The translations under genes were made by a program, and so were the position numbers. A stretch of 64,000 nucleotides of DNA from Schizophyllum amplum (Eukaryota; Basidiomycota; Agaricomycetes; Agaricales; Schizophyllaceae), in NCBI GenBank assembly GCA_007026445.1, contig VDMD01000004.1:1-64000 (forward strand), read 5' to 3'. The notes beneath the pieces are model-generated. The model saw nothing but the letters and a program-made list of their open reading frames with translations, did no database searches and was not told where the DNA came from. Below, piece by piece: positions 1 to 10,546 of this stretch. Every line of letters starts with the position of its first letter. Position 1 is the stretch's first letter.

Positions 1-28
1 TCTCGGAGCCACGGAGGGAGGCAGCGAG

Positions 29-34
29 TATAAG
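29..34 (+). promoter_or_regulatory. TATA-like element upstream of the small membrane-protein gene
   Basis: TATAAG motif about 150 bp before the proposed ATG at 185, followed by a pyrimidine-rich leader. It fits a fungal core promoter but is only a motif match. Confidence 0.3.
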
Positions 35-184
35 AGCAGAGAGCCCCATTCGCGACGCCTTTCCCCTCCGCCCCACCTCCTGACGAGCGGACGATACCCC
101 AAGTCGACTCAAGCAGTTCCTGTCACTCTTTCTTTTCTGATCCAGGCTACTCGCTAACACTGGCCTCGACCTTCTGAATCCGCC

Positions 185-507
185 ATGCTCTCTGGTATCG
201 CATATTTATATATCGTGAGCTTTCAGCTCATTGCGATGAGCACCGCTATTGCGTCCTGTGTCTTCGTTGCCCGTGCGGAGGTTCCAGAGGACAATGGTGA
301 GTCGAGCTGAGCTCGTTCGCGGGACAAGCCTGATCGTGCTGAAATCGCGCAGAATTGGGCACCTCGGACCATAAAGGCGCACCGTTGGCATCTCCTCAAC
401 CGGGTAAGCAACCGAGTTGACGTCTTGCATGGATGGTTGCTGAAGATGGTTCTCCAGAGTCCGTATGGACATGCTCAGAGAAGTCTCGAGAGACCATCAC
501 CGTCTAA
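185..507 (+). CDS. small predicted membrane/secreted protein, 70 aa
   Basis: I do not recognise this protein. Three exons (185-296, 353-403, 458-507) join with matching phases across GT-AG introns of 56 and 54 nt, the size typical of this genome. The sum is exactly 71 codons with a terminal TAA. The first about 30 residues are strongly hydrophobic (starting MLSGIAYLYIVSF) and could be a signal anchor or single membrane segment. A short polar tail follows and ends in ETITV. A TATA-like box and a CT-rich leader lie upstream. No single exon is long enough to stand out as an open frame, so the gene rests on the consistent splicing model. It could be a secreted micropeptide or a chance set of splice sites. 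Confidence 0.42.
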
Positions 508-1662
508 GCCTGGACAAGCGTTCATCTAGCGAAGGGAGGTTGGGCGCCACTATGTTGAGCTTTTCAAGAATGGTTTATGCTAGCTATGCCTCATTAATCA
601 TTGCTTGGGATTCTTGGGTTATTGACAGACCGACGAGTGCTAGTGAATGCCCGCTGAGGCTCAATATTCCCTTACCCCCCGTCGAAGCTCTACGCCAAGG
701 TAACATCCTGCTCCAACGCGCAGCTGGACAGCGGAAGTGGAAGACGTCGAACGTGCTGTGACCTGCCGTCGCCGGTCGGTGACTGCTTTTGTTGAGGTGT
801 AAAGTTCAACAATCGTGACACTCGGAGCGAAACTTGCACGTGCCCGCATAATTGCCTCGTGGTTATGGGCTTGATGATTCCTTTGTGTCCCAAGAAGGGG
901 TTTCCTTCCGCTTTTGCCAGCCCTCGCGCTTGTCTTTGTCAAGTCACGGACCATACGCGCAGAGAGAAGCTGCTCAGGACACAGACATGGCGCGTGTTTT
1001 TGAGAGTATATATACGACGCGCAGCTCATCTCCTCGGCGTCGCTGGGAGCCTCAACGTCAACTCTGACTGCGGACCGTGCTATCGCATCGCGGGACCGGA
1101 CACTCCACGAGGAGCAAAACATTCCAGCTCTATTCTTGCTCCTCTTGTCGTCTCTTGCCGTTGACCCTTCGAACGCCCGCACTCTGCATTCCCCCGCCCG
1201 CCAGCTGCATTCCCCCGGTTGCCGCCTCCGCCGTCGCACCTTCCTAAAACGGCATGAATGCTGCCTTTCTGGGCACAAACAACCGCCCTTTTGCCTAAAC
1301 GGTCACAATGCCGCAGTCTCTTTTGTTGCATGGGCAGGCACAAGGAAGGTCCCGGTTGCTAATGGCCTTGGGACCTGATCACAGCACATAAATAGGGGAG
1401 CGCCATCTTGGAGCCCTCGCTTCCCCTCGCCCTCCTCTCCCTTGGTCCTTCTCCACCACCCTCGCGCCTTCTCCACGCCCTCGCGCTTTCTCCACGGGTC
1501 GTATCCAGGATCCCCCTCCCTTTCTTTGCATCACCCTCTCCCTCTGCTGCGTCATACGCTCCGCCCTTGTTCTTCTCTAATACCGCGCGAGCGCATTTCC
1601 CGAATTCGAACCAGTCCTAGTGATCGTCGTCTATCACCCTCCCTCTACATCTCAATATCGCC
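508..1662. other. intergenic / promoter region of the first GH16 gene
   Basis: No convincing gene seen. A TATA-like ATAAATAG lies at about 1388-1395, followed by roughly 260 bp of CT-rich sequence leading to the GH16 start. Another TATATATA stretch lies near 1006-1013. The open frames here overlap one another without splice logic or recognisable domains. Confidence 0.5.
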
Positions 1663-2961
1663 ATGTACACCTCCGCACTCCGTATCCTTGCCTTGGCGCT
1701 TGCCCTACACACGGTCGAGGCGCGCAATGACTTAACGTCTCGTTCGCGGCATCGCGGGCACGCCGCGTCCAAACTGAGCGCGCGCAAGACCTACTCTGTC
1801 GCGGACTGGTACGAAGGCCAAGCCTTCCTAGAGTGCGTCCGGTTCATTCTTCGCATCGTCGAGCCATACTGACGCCCATAACAGCAGCTGGAATTTCTAC
1901 TCCAACTCTGAGTGAGTAAATGCCTATGTTACATCTTCCATCATCTGACGAAGACATCGCCCAGTCCCACGAACGGCATGGTGAATTACCAGTCGAAGGA
2001 GGACGCGGTGTCGAAGAATCTTGCCTACGTGCAGGATGATGGGACGTTTGTGATGACCGTCGACGACTCGACGTGGCTGTCTTCGGGGAGCTACCGCGAC
2101 TCGTGCGTGGCGTTTCTTCACTTGTCTCATTTGCGCTAACGCACATCTCAGTGTGCGCATCAGCTCACAGAAGTCGTACAACCAGGGTCTCTTCATCGCC
2201 GACATCTACGTGATGCCCCACGGGTGCAGGTGGGTACAATGGCTATCAGTAAATGCCCTTACTGACCTCTTCGCAGCGTCTGGCCCGCATGGTGGAGCGT
2301 CGGCCCCAACTGGCCATCAGGCGGCGAGATCGACGTTCTCGAGGGCGTGCACGACCAGTCGACGAACCAGTACACGCTCCATACCTCCACCGGCTGCACG
2401 ACCACCACAACCGACAAGGTCAGCGCGGCGCTCTCTACCACGCAGTGCGCCGTCGCCGGCGCCGACAACACCGGGTGCGCGTACATCGACAGCGACACTA
2501 GCACGTACGGCGCGGGCTTCAACCTCATCGGCGGCGGCGTGTATGCGCACCTGTGGGACGCGGACGGCATCAAGATCTGGCACTTCCCGAGGACGGCGAT
2601 CCCGGCAGACATCACCAGCAAGGCGCCGAACCCGGACTCTTGGGGGACGCCTGCGGCGTTCTGGTCGTCGAGCTCATGCGACGTGTCGAACCACTTTTAC
2701 GACCACACGCTGACGTTCGACATCACGCTATGGTGAGGCTGGGATGCTGGCTGGGATCAAATAGGGCTGACGGATTTCTTAGCGGTGACTGGGCAGGTGC
2801 GACGTACAGCAGCGCCGGTTGCCCGGGGACTTGCGCGGATCGGGTGGCAGACCCGACCAACTTCCAGAGTAAGCGTGCAATCATCTCACTCGCAGATCCG
2901 TATACTGACCTGTATTCCAGCCGCAAAGTGGAAGCTCAACTACGTCGCTGTGTACCAGTAA
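1663..2961 (+). CDS. GH16 family endo-beta-1,3(4)-glucanase, paralog 1
   Basis: Secreted glycoside hydrolase acting on beta-1,3 or mixed-linked glucans. Seven exons: 1663-1832, 1885-1911, 1965-2102, 2152-2229, 2277-2732, 2783-2868, 2921-2961. They give 331 aa, a normal length for fungal GH16. Residues 1-20 form a signal peptide (MYTSALRILALALALHTVEA), with a basic pro-region after it. The catalytic GH16 signature E-x-D-x-x-E is present as GEIDVLEG near residue 140, with W-rich substrate strands before it and CGDWAG near the C-terminus. Paired cysteines are conserved with the two neighbours. It is convergent with paralog 2. The start is the first ATG after a pyrimidine-rich leader. The exact substrate cannot be read from sequence. 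Confidence 0.93.
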
Positions 2962-3461
2962 TTGAGCACGCATCGGACAGGTCTTGCACAGGGTTCACTG
3001 TGAAGGAGGTACCTTTCGTTATATAAATGTAGTCGCTCTCGACGTTCTTTCCGGTGGGTTACAGGGTCATCGCCTGGTGCGGTGACATTGACGACCGTCA
3101 CGATCCTTGTATACATTGTACTTATGGGTAGCTTATGGGGTGTAATTATAGAGGTGCTCTATATGGGATGGCAGCCTGTTCTAAGGCCAAACAGCGCGAA
3201 TGATAGACCTCTACATGCCTCTACATAGACCTCGAGAGTGAGAAGCCATGATGAATATTTACTCTCAGATGCTGAGCGCTCCGGTTCGGCAGGTCCATGC
3301 CTCTGGAGTCTGGGCGGCGTCGTGACATTACAAATGGCGGATTGCTCACAATGTCAATAGAACAATATATATACCCCGAATAGATACCCGAATAAATGAA
3401 GCAGTCGTAAGAAGGCGTTTGGTCTATGCTCATAATGCTACGAGCGCCTCAGAATACGCGA

Positions 3462-4770
3462 TTACTGGTAAACAGCAACGTAGTTGACGTTGAACTTCGC
3501 GTCTGGAGGAAGATATCAGAAGGATAGGGCAGGAGTACATTGCAGCACTCACACTTGAAGTTCGAGGGGTCTGCGACACGTTCTGCGCACGATCCCGGGC
3601 ACCCGGCACCGCTGTAGGTAGCGCCTGCCCAATCGCCGCTGCACATCAGTGAGTACATTGCACACAAGGCAGATGACGAGACGGGGCGCCCGTACCATAG
3701 AGTGATGTCGAACGTCAGGACGTGATCGTAGAAGTGGCTAGCCATGTCGCAAGAGCTAGAGCTGAAGAATGCCGCGGGCGTGGGCCATGAGTCCGGGTCC
3801 GGCGACCCGCTCGTGATGTCCGCAGGGATGCTCGTGCGGGGGAAGTGCCAGACCTTGATGCCCTCGTCCGTCCACTCGTGCGCGAAGACGCCGCCAGCGA
3901 GCAGGTTGAAGGCGTTGCCGTACGAGGTGATGTCCGGGTCGATGAAGGCGCAGCCGCTGTTGTCAGAGCCGCCCACGGCGCACTGCTTGTTGCCGAGCGT
4001 GCCGCTCACGTCCACGCTAGTGTCGATGGTGCAGCCGGTGGAGGTGTGCAGAGTGTACTGATTCTTCGCCTGGTTGTGGACACCCTCGAGGACATCGATC
4101 TCACCGCCGTTAGGCCAGTTGGGGCCCACTGTCCACCATGCGGGCCAGACGCTGATCTGGGCATAAGGATTCTAAGGCAAAGGCATGTAATCGCGATCGT
4201 ACCTGCAGCCGTGCGGCATCGAGTAGATGTCCGCAATGAAAAGACCTTGCGTGTAAGACTTCTTCGAGCTGATGCGCACTCTTTATGGGTGTATTAGCCT
4301 TAGGCAGACTTCAAGAGAGAAGGTTGAACTCACGAGTCGCGGTAGTCGCCCACGTTGAGCTGCGTTGTGCTGTCGACGGCCATCACGAACGTGCCGTCGT
4401 CCTGGACGAAGGCGAGGTTCTTCGACTGAGCATTTTCCTTGCTCTGATATCTGACCATGCCGTGGGTAGGGCTGTTGTAGGTGGTGAATTGCCTGACGAT
4501 ATGTTCGCTTCTACAACGTACTCAGACTGAGAAAAAAATCCCACTCGCTATCAAATCCAGTCAGTATGATTGTATGTCCGGAGGTTGATACACGCACTCG
4601 AGGAATGACTGTCCCTGGTACTTGTCCGCAAGCGTCCATGACTTCCGCGCTTGCAGCACGGTCGAGTTACCGTGCGCACGATGACGAGAGCGATACTGGA
4701 AGCCGTCCTTCGCAGCGACGGCCTGCAGCGCGAGAGCAAGAGAGATGAAGCGAGTCATGAACACGAACAT
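3462..4770 (-). CDS. GH16 family endo-beta-1,3(4)-glucanase, paralog 2
   Basis: Close paralog of the GH16 gene at 1663, on the opposite strand and convergent with it. It starts at 4770 with a signal peptide (MFVFMTRFISLALALQAVAA). A second ATG at 4758 would shorten the signal, but alignment with the other two paralogs favours 4770. A pro-region with HRAHGNS and ARKSWTLADKYQG follows, then the catalytic GEIDVLEG motif, GDWAGATYS and a terminal VNYVAVYQ. Exon boundaries match those of paralog 1, for example the intron before VWPAWW and a tiny final exon. A TATA-like element lies about 120 bp upstream. Expected to be a secreted beta-glucanase; no broken frame seen. Confidence 0.92.
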
Positions 4771-4888
4771 GCTGCCCGATAATGATAAATGAGGGGTGCG
4801 TAGAAAGAAAGACAAGCGCGTCGGTTAGCGCTAGAGCAAGAAAGGAGGGAGGAGGGAATGAGGAAAAGCCGGCATCCCAGTACTTCTG

Positions 4889-4896
4889 TATATATT
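4889..4896 (-). promoter_or_regulatory. TATA-like box of GH16 paralog 2
   Basis: On the minus strand this reads AATATATA, about 120 bp upstream of the ATG at 4770. GH16 paralog 3 has a GTATAAG at nearly the same distance, which supports a core-promoter role. Confidence 0.4.
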
Positions 4897-5736
4897 CGTC
4901 TATGGGATTTGGCTTCACGCGCGGCAGTATTGCGCCCGCTCCTATGCAAGTCCAGCCGCGAAGCGTCAGACACACCCGCCGGTACGCCGGCGCGAGCGTC
5001 ATATAAACGCTTCGGTAAAGATAACCTGTCCTGCCATTCAGGTTGTCCCGTTCGGGCCTCAGAGGGATTGTCCGAGTCAGCACCGTATTCCTGGGCGGCA
5101 GTAACAACATGTGCGAAGATATGACTTCAAACACAGCGCGCGCTCAAGAGTCGGACGATGGCAGTACCCGACCTCCGCCCGCCATAGGAAGGCTGAAGAT
5201 GGTCTCAGTCCGTACGTTATACACAAGGTACTGCGCACCCTTGGAAAAAGTTCTCGTCGCCAGCAGACTTGGCCACGCAGCCACGCAGGGCGTAAAAGTA
5301 CGAAGGTGCCCATCGCACTTAGATTGCTAGTTCAAGTTGGTCTGACAACAAAGGCACGGCAGAGGTGGATACGGTCTAGAATTTGAAGTGAAGCACCTGC
5401 CAAAGAGGCCGTTGTTTCAAACCAATGACCACTGGCAGTGTAGACCTCGAAGTGCGAATAGAGTCGGAGGGGCAAGAGTTTGGTTTCGGCAGATTCCGTA
5501 CTCCCCAGTATCGCCATGGCTTCACACGCTCACGTGCGACAACGTGACTGAATGTTCAACTGCAAGCTTAGCACTGCGCTGCGTGGGCAAGTAAATGAGG
5601 AAGCCTACCTCTATCGGTCATAATGGCAAAGCTTCACGCGACAGCGTACAGCAGCAGATGACATAGCTTGTCAATAAGTCGAGAAATAAATAATATTACT
5701 GCACTTCTGTAGTGCATCGTGAAAAGCGTGAACACA
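4897..5736. other. intergenic region between GH16 paralogs 2 and 3
   Basis: About 840 bp holding the distal upstream region of paralog 2 and the 3' flank of paralog 3. No gene, RNA gene or repeat recognised. Confidence 0.5.
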
Positions 5737-7048
5737 TCACTGGTACACTGCAACGTAGTTGACGATAAACTTCGCGTCTGGAGAAATAGCCTTGAGAGAG
5801 TGTTCGACGACGCGGCGAGATCCTCACCGTGGAAATTGACCGGGTTAGCAACCCGCTCGGCGCACGACCCAGGGCAGCCCACGCTGCTGTATGTGGCACC
5901 TGCCCAGTCACCGCTTTGCAAAGAGTGAGTATCGGGATGTTATCCAGACTTCGGAGAGCTTTACCAGAGCGTGATATCAAGCGTGAGCTCATGCTCGTAG
6001 AAGTGGCTCCCAATATCGCACGTGCTCGAGCTGAAGTACGCCACAGGCTCACCCCAGCCGTCCGGGTTCGGCGACCCGCTTGTGATGTCGCCCGGAATGC
6101 TCGCGCGCGGGAAGTGCCACATCTTGATACCGTCGTCCGTCCAGATATGGGCGAACACGCCGCCCTGCGCGTCGTTGAACGGCTGCCCGTACGAGTTGCT
6201 CTGTGTGTCGGTGAAGAAGCAGCCGGTGTTGTCGCTCCCGCCCACGGCGCACTGCTGGTTGCCGATCTGCCCGGTCGCTTGGACGTTGGTGTCGATGGTG
6301 CAGCCCTGGGACGTGTGGAGAGTGTATTGATTTACCGACTGGTCGTGCACGCCTTCCAGAACGTCGATTTCGCCACCAGCGGGCCAGTTCGGGCCCACTG
6401 TCCACCAAGCGGGCCAAACGCTGCATGAATTTGGTAAGATAAGTCCTGCAAGAGAGTGGCCACACGCGTCGCACCTGCATCCGTGCGGCATGGCCTGGAT
6501 GTCCGCGATAAAGAGACCTTGCGTGTATGTCTTCTGCGAACCGATGCGGACCCTACAGGCTTTCTAGTACGGGACAATCACGGAGATTCAGACCAGATTC
6601 AGACACTCACGAGTCACGGTTGGTACCAACGTCAATCCAGTTCGTCTCATCGACGGTCATAACAAACGTGCCATCATCCTGGACGTAGGCGAGGCCCTTG
6701 TTTTGAGCGTTGCCTTTGTCCTGATAGTTTACCATGCCGTGGGTAGGGCTAAAGTCAATCGGGTTCAGTTGTGTATCGAGCGCTCTATGGCATAGACTCA
6801 CTCAGAATCCGAGAAGAAATTCCACTGGCTGTCGACACCTATCAGTGCGTCCCATAAATCGCGGACACAAATACGCACTCGAAAAAGGCCTGTCCTTGAT
6901 ATTTGTCCGCGAGCGTCCATGTCTTCCTTGTCTGAAGCGTCCCGTTGTTGGTCGTGCCGTGACGAAAACGGTACTCAAATCCGTCTTTGCTAGCGACAGT
7001 GTGCAGCGCGAGGGCCAAGGTTACGAAGCGAGCTGTGGATTGGAACAT
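5737..7048 (-). CDS. GH16 family endo-beta-1,3(4)-glucanase, paralog 3
   Basis: Third member of the local GH16 trio, head-to-tail with paralog 2. Start at 7048 with signal peptide MFQSTARFVTLALALHTVAS, then a short basic pro-region and TWTLADKYQGQAF. The catalytic motif GEIDVLEG lies within the same exon as in the paralogs. An asparagine-rich FNDAQGG loop and FFTDTQSNS replace more hydrophobic loops of paralogs 1 and 2, so substrate-loop differences are possible. GDWAGATYS and a final FIVNYVAVYQ end the protein. Intron positions match those of the paralogs, so the trio arose by tandem duplication of an already intron-rich gene. Confidence 0.92.
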
Positions 7049-7160
7049 TTTGTTCAAATATTGAAAAAGGAGTGTTCGTAAAAGAATGGCAATGGCGTAG
7101 AATAGCCGATGTAGAAGAGGCAGGAGAGGCGGATGAAGAGAATGAGACGCTGAACTTGCT

Positions 7161-7167
7161 CTTATAC
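7161..7167 (-). promoter_or_regulatory. TATA-like box of GH16 paralog 3
   Basis: Minus-strand GTATAAG about 115 bp upstream of the ATG at 7048, matching the spacing seen for paralog 2. Confidence 0.4.
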
Positions 7168-7460
7168 TTCGCTCGGAGATGATGAAGTTCCACACTGCGA
7201 CGTTTGGGACCAAGAGAGTGTTAGGCGCTTCCGCTAATGCATCGGCACGAACCTCGAGAAACAACTCTAGAAGACTCAGGCATTCGATCGACCCGTTCGA
7301 GGCCTGTCCTCCATCATCAAGAACATACAAACGTATTCGCTCAGCCGTTCCGATCTAGAATAGGACATTCGATAAATATCGTCCTGAACAATACACATTA
7401 GCAAGACCGACGTGTGTACACTGAGTCTGAGAGAACGTACTGAACACACATACAACAGCG

Positions 7461-10320
7461 TCACTCATCACTGTCCGCCTCTTCCACCTCGATCTCGTCC
7501 GCAAAGAGAAGACATGGCCCACTGCGCATGTCAACCTCCGCCGGCTTCGCGTCGGCGTCGCGCGGCGCGAAACCTGCTGCGGCCAGTAATGCCGACGTTA
7601 GGTCATTGTCAATAGCTGGCGCCGACTCCTTGGTGGCGACCGGTGTCTCGTGACCTGCGATCGTATGGCTGGCCGGAAGGCTGTGTCGCATCTGCTCGTC
7701 GTCTTCGCGTCGCACCAGTCCATCGACATGATCCTGCTCGTCGCGTAGTGTAGTCGCGCTGTCTTCCACTCCTACAGTGACTGGCGCGTCGCACACAATA
7801 TCACCGGGATCCTGGTTCGAACGCGGAGGAGGCTGAACATTGCGCTCAGCCTCGAAGGAAGAATTCTGCACAAGACCTGTAGGCGAAGTCCGTACCGCCA
7901 AAGACCATAGCGGAGGTGCGCGTTCCGCCGACAGTTCGGGCACAACAGCGGAATTTTCCGGCGTCCGCTTAGAGGGACGAGGCGGCGAAGACGACGTATG
8001 ATGCACCAGCTGCTCCCGGCATGGAATGGTGTCGGTGAACGAAGGCAGTTCCGTAGGCGGCGGCGAGAGATTCTGTCGACGAGGAAAAGCAGGAGGTCGG
8101 AAGGGCGAGGACTGCTGGGTCTCGGAAGGTCCATGACGCTGAGAAGGTATAGCGCCTCCGGAGACGGCAGAATTGCCGGACGCGCGGTGTGTTCTCCGGA
8201 CGCTACTGCTCGGAGGTTGCAGAGGCGACCGCAACGCGATCCGAAGAGGCGAAATGGCAGAGAACGACTCCTGGTCGTCATAGAATGGCTTACGCGATCG
8301 AGGGCGGTGGTCCGCGGGACTGCTCTCGGCGCCGTTCGCCGAGCTATGGTTTTCGGAACCCATGAGTTGTGACAGAGCGCGGAAGCGCATTGTGGTCCTA
8401 GTAGTATAGTGAGGACGAGAGCCGTTGCTGTTGTCTGAAGAACTACGAAGATCGTGATCAGACGAGCGCGCGTCAGCAGCCGGGTCGGAGGAGAGCGGGG
8501 CTTGTAAGAAGGCGCCATCTTGAGGGAGTCGTGTAGCAGGGCGACTTGAGCTGGGAGTAGGACGACTTGAGCTGCGCGAGTGCGCTGAGGACAAGAGCAG
8601 CTGCGTAGCCCTGGGCACGGACGAGCGAGAGAGCGCGGGAGACGGGCGAGAGAGCACCGGAAACTGGCGAGAGAGCACAGAAGATGATCCAGCAGGCGCA
8701 GAGCGCTTGGATGGCGAAGTAGCAGGTTCGTTGGCTCGGGAGTACATGTCGCGAGAGGACATATCTTCGGAGGGCCTGGCGCGAGAGGACGTATCGTCGA
8801 AACCGCGCGAGGGAGAGGATTCACAAGCAGCTGACGACGATCCACGGGCCAGGGACGAAGGCCCACGAGCTATGGGCGAAGACCGACTGGCTTCACGCGA
8901 AGATTTACGAGCTTTTGAATCGGCAATAGCAAACAGAGGCGCGCCTTGTTCCGACTCCCGAAAGATGGATGTATGTAGCGAGTGAGACGACGTGGATGCG
9001 TAAGACGACGGCGGCCGGCTGGACAGGTCCTGGCGGCTGGCGATGTGCTGGTGATCGGAAGAAGCGTGTTCATCAGCAGGAGCATCTTGAGCAATGGGGT
9101 CGAAGGGAGCATGTAGAGATCGAGATTGAGCATATGGGGACAAAGCAGCTTGAGCATACGGAGATGAAGCAGCCTGAGCATACGGAGATGAAGCATATTC
9201 GACCCAGCCGTCGTCGTCGTCAGCGATTAGATCGCTAGGAGCTTGGTTAGTAGGCAGCAAAGGAAGAGCGTATCTGTTGAAGCCGTTTGATAGGCTGGGG
9301 TTGGCACTGGCGGCGGCTTCCTCTGGTAGTCCCATGATGATGCCGATGGATTTCCAAGGATTCTTGTGTTCGAGAATATTCTCTGGCCAGTCAACGTCTC
9401 GAGGGACAGGATGAACTCGTCGGATGTTGGTGAGATCGTGCAGTGGGCCAGCAACTGGAGCAACTGCAGAGCGATGAGACGATGACAGCAGCGATGGCGT
9501 AGGAGCGATGACCCACCGGAAGCAGACTGCTGATCTGAGCGCGTGCTGCTGCGATAATTGGCCACAAAACCAGCGTTGGCGTCGGCTTCGTCGTCCGTGC
9601 TCATCGTTGGACTGCTGGGGCGCTCGGCAAAGGTGGTAAACGCGAAGTCTTCGCTTCCGGGCAGGTCATCTGGACGGTCCTCGTGATCAGGATGGTGAAC
9701 CATGACGAAGGATGAATGTGAGGATTCGGGGCTTGCGTGACGCTTGAACGCGCGTTCTGTTGCATTCGCTCGTGCGTCCTCGCGGCGCCGTTTGGCAGGT
9801 GTGTAAGGCGGGGGAGGGATTCTCTTTCTCTTTCGCGTGGACAGACCCGCTAGATCTGGCGTAGCGAGCACGCGATCCAGTAGTCCTCGAAGACATGTGG
9901 CTACGCCTCATCAGCTCCTCTGCGCTTACACAAAGCGTATTCAACGCACGTTCCGTCGTGTCCAGCGCATCCAGGATCGCTGATCTGCCGCTGCTACTGG
10001 ACGCTGCGTGTCGTAACCCCGTCGCGCTGTTGCTTCGTTTGAGGTGAAGTGAGATGGTGGGCGCGCTGTCGCGCGAATCTCGGCGCCCAAGAGCATGTGA
10101 GAGAGCAATTGGCTCAGTCTCCTTGTTTGCAGAGGGCGTACGTGTAGTGTACACCTTGGAGAGCTTCTCGAGTTTCTGTTTGCGAAAGAAACCCTTATGT
10201 ATGCGGGTCATGTCCTTTGCGCGCGTCTTGGCAGCATTTCTGTAACCTTGTCAGATATTTTGCCAATAAAGTAGATTGGGATAGCTACCGCTTGCCTCCC
10301 ATATAGTTGACGCCGCCCAT
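7461..10320 (-). CDS. serine-rich protein of unknown function, 902 aa, conserved basic N-terminus
   Basis: I do not recognise the family. Four exons (10289-10320, 9950-10239, 9517-9900, 7461-9463) join in phase over introns of 49, 49 and 53 nt and give 902 aa. The N-terminus MGGVNYMGGK continues into RNAAKTRAKDMTRIHKGFF, a dense basic block that looks like a conserved, functional segment. A middle region carries a basic KRKR cluster and KRRRED, possible nuclear localisation signals. Residues from about 250 onward are low complexity and Ser/Pro/Arg-rich, with a small SPYAQAA tandem repeat near 9090-9200. The C-terminus is acidic (EVEEADSDE). It shares a 226-bp divergent upstream region with the kinase at 10547. 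A disordered nuclear or cell-cycle protein is a guess only. Confidence 0.75.
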
Positions 10321-10546
10321 GGCATGAGGGCGCTGGACGCAAGACGCGTCCAAGGTCGAAGGGGATGACTCAGCGTTGGCCCCTGTCGACATGCCCCTAT
10401 GTTCACGCGACGCGTCAAAAGGCGTGTTCCGTCTTCCGCGCCGTTCATCTCTTCTTGCTTCCTACATTCATCTTCTCCGGGTTGATCCCTCTTCGTTCAA
10501 TATTCACAGCCTATTTCTACTTCATTACTTCTCTCGCTCAGCAGCA
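10321..10546. promoter_or_regulatory. bidirectional promoter region
   Basis: 226 bp between the starts of the serine-rich protein (minus) and the kinase (plus). The kinase-proximal part is a CT-rich leader. Contains GACGCGTC motifs at about 10342 and 10409, which resemble the MluI cell-cycle box core (ACGCGT). Confidence 0.4.

Noticed and set aside
661..1278. A 205-codon minus-strand open frame in the GH16-1 upstream region
   Set aside because: Composition is Arg/Ser/Ala-rich as expected from a GC-rich reading frame, with no domain, signal or splice logic.
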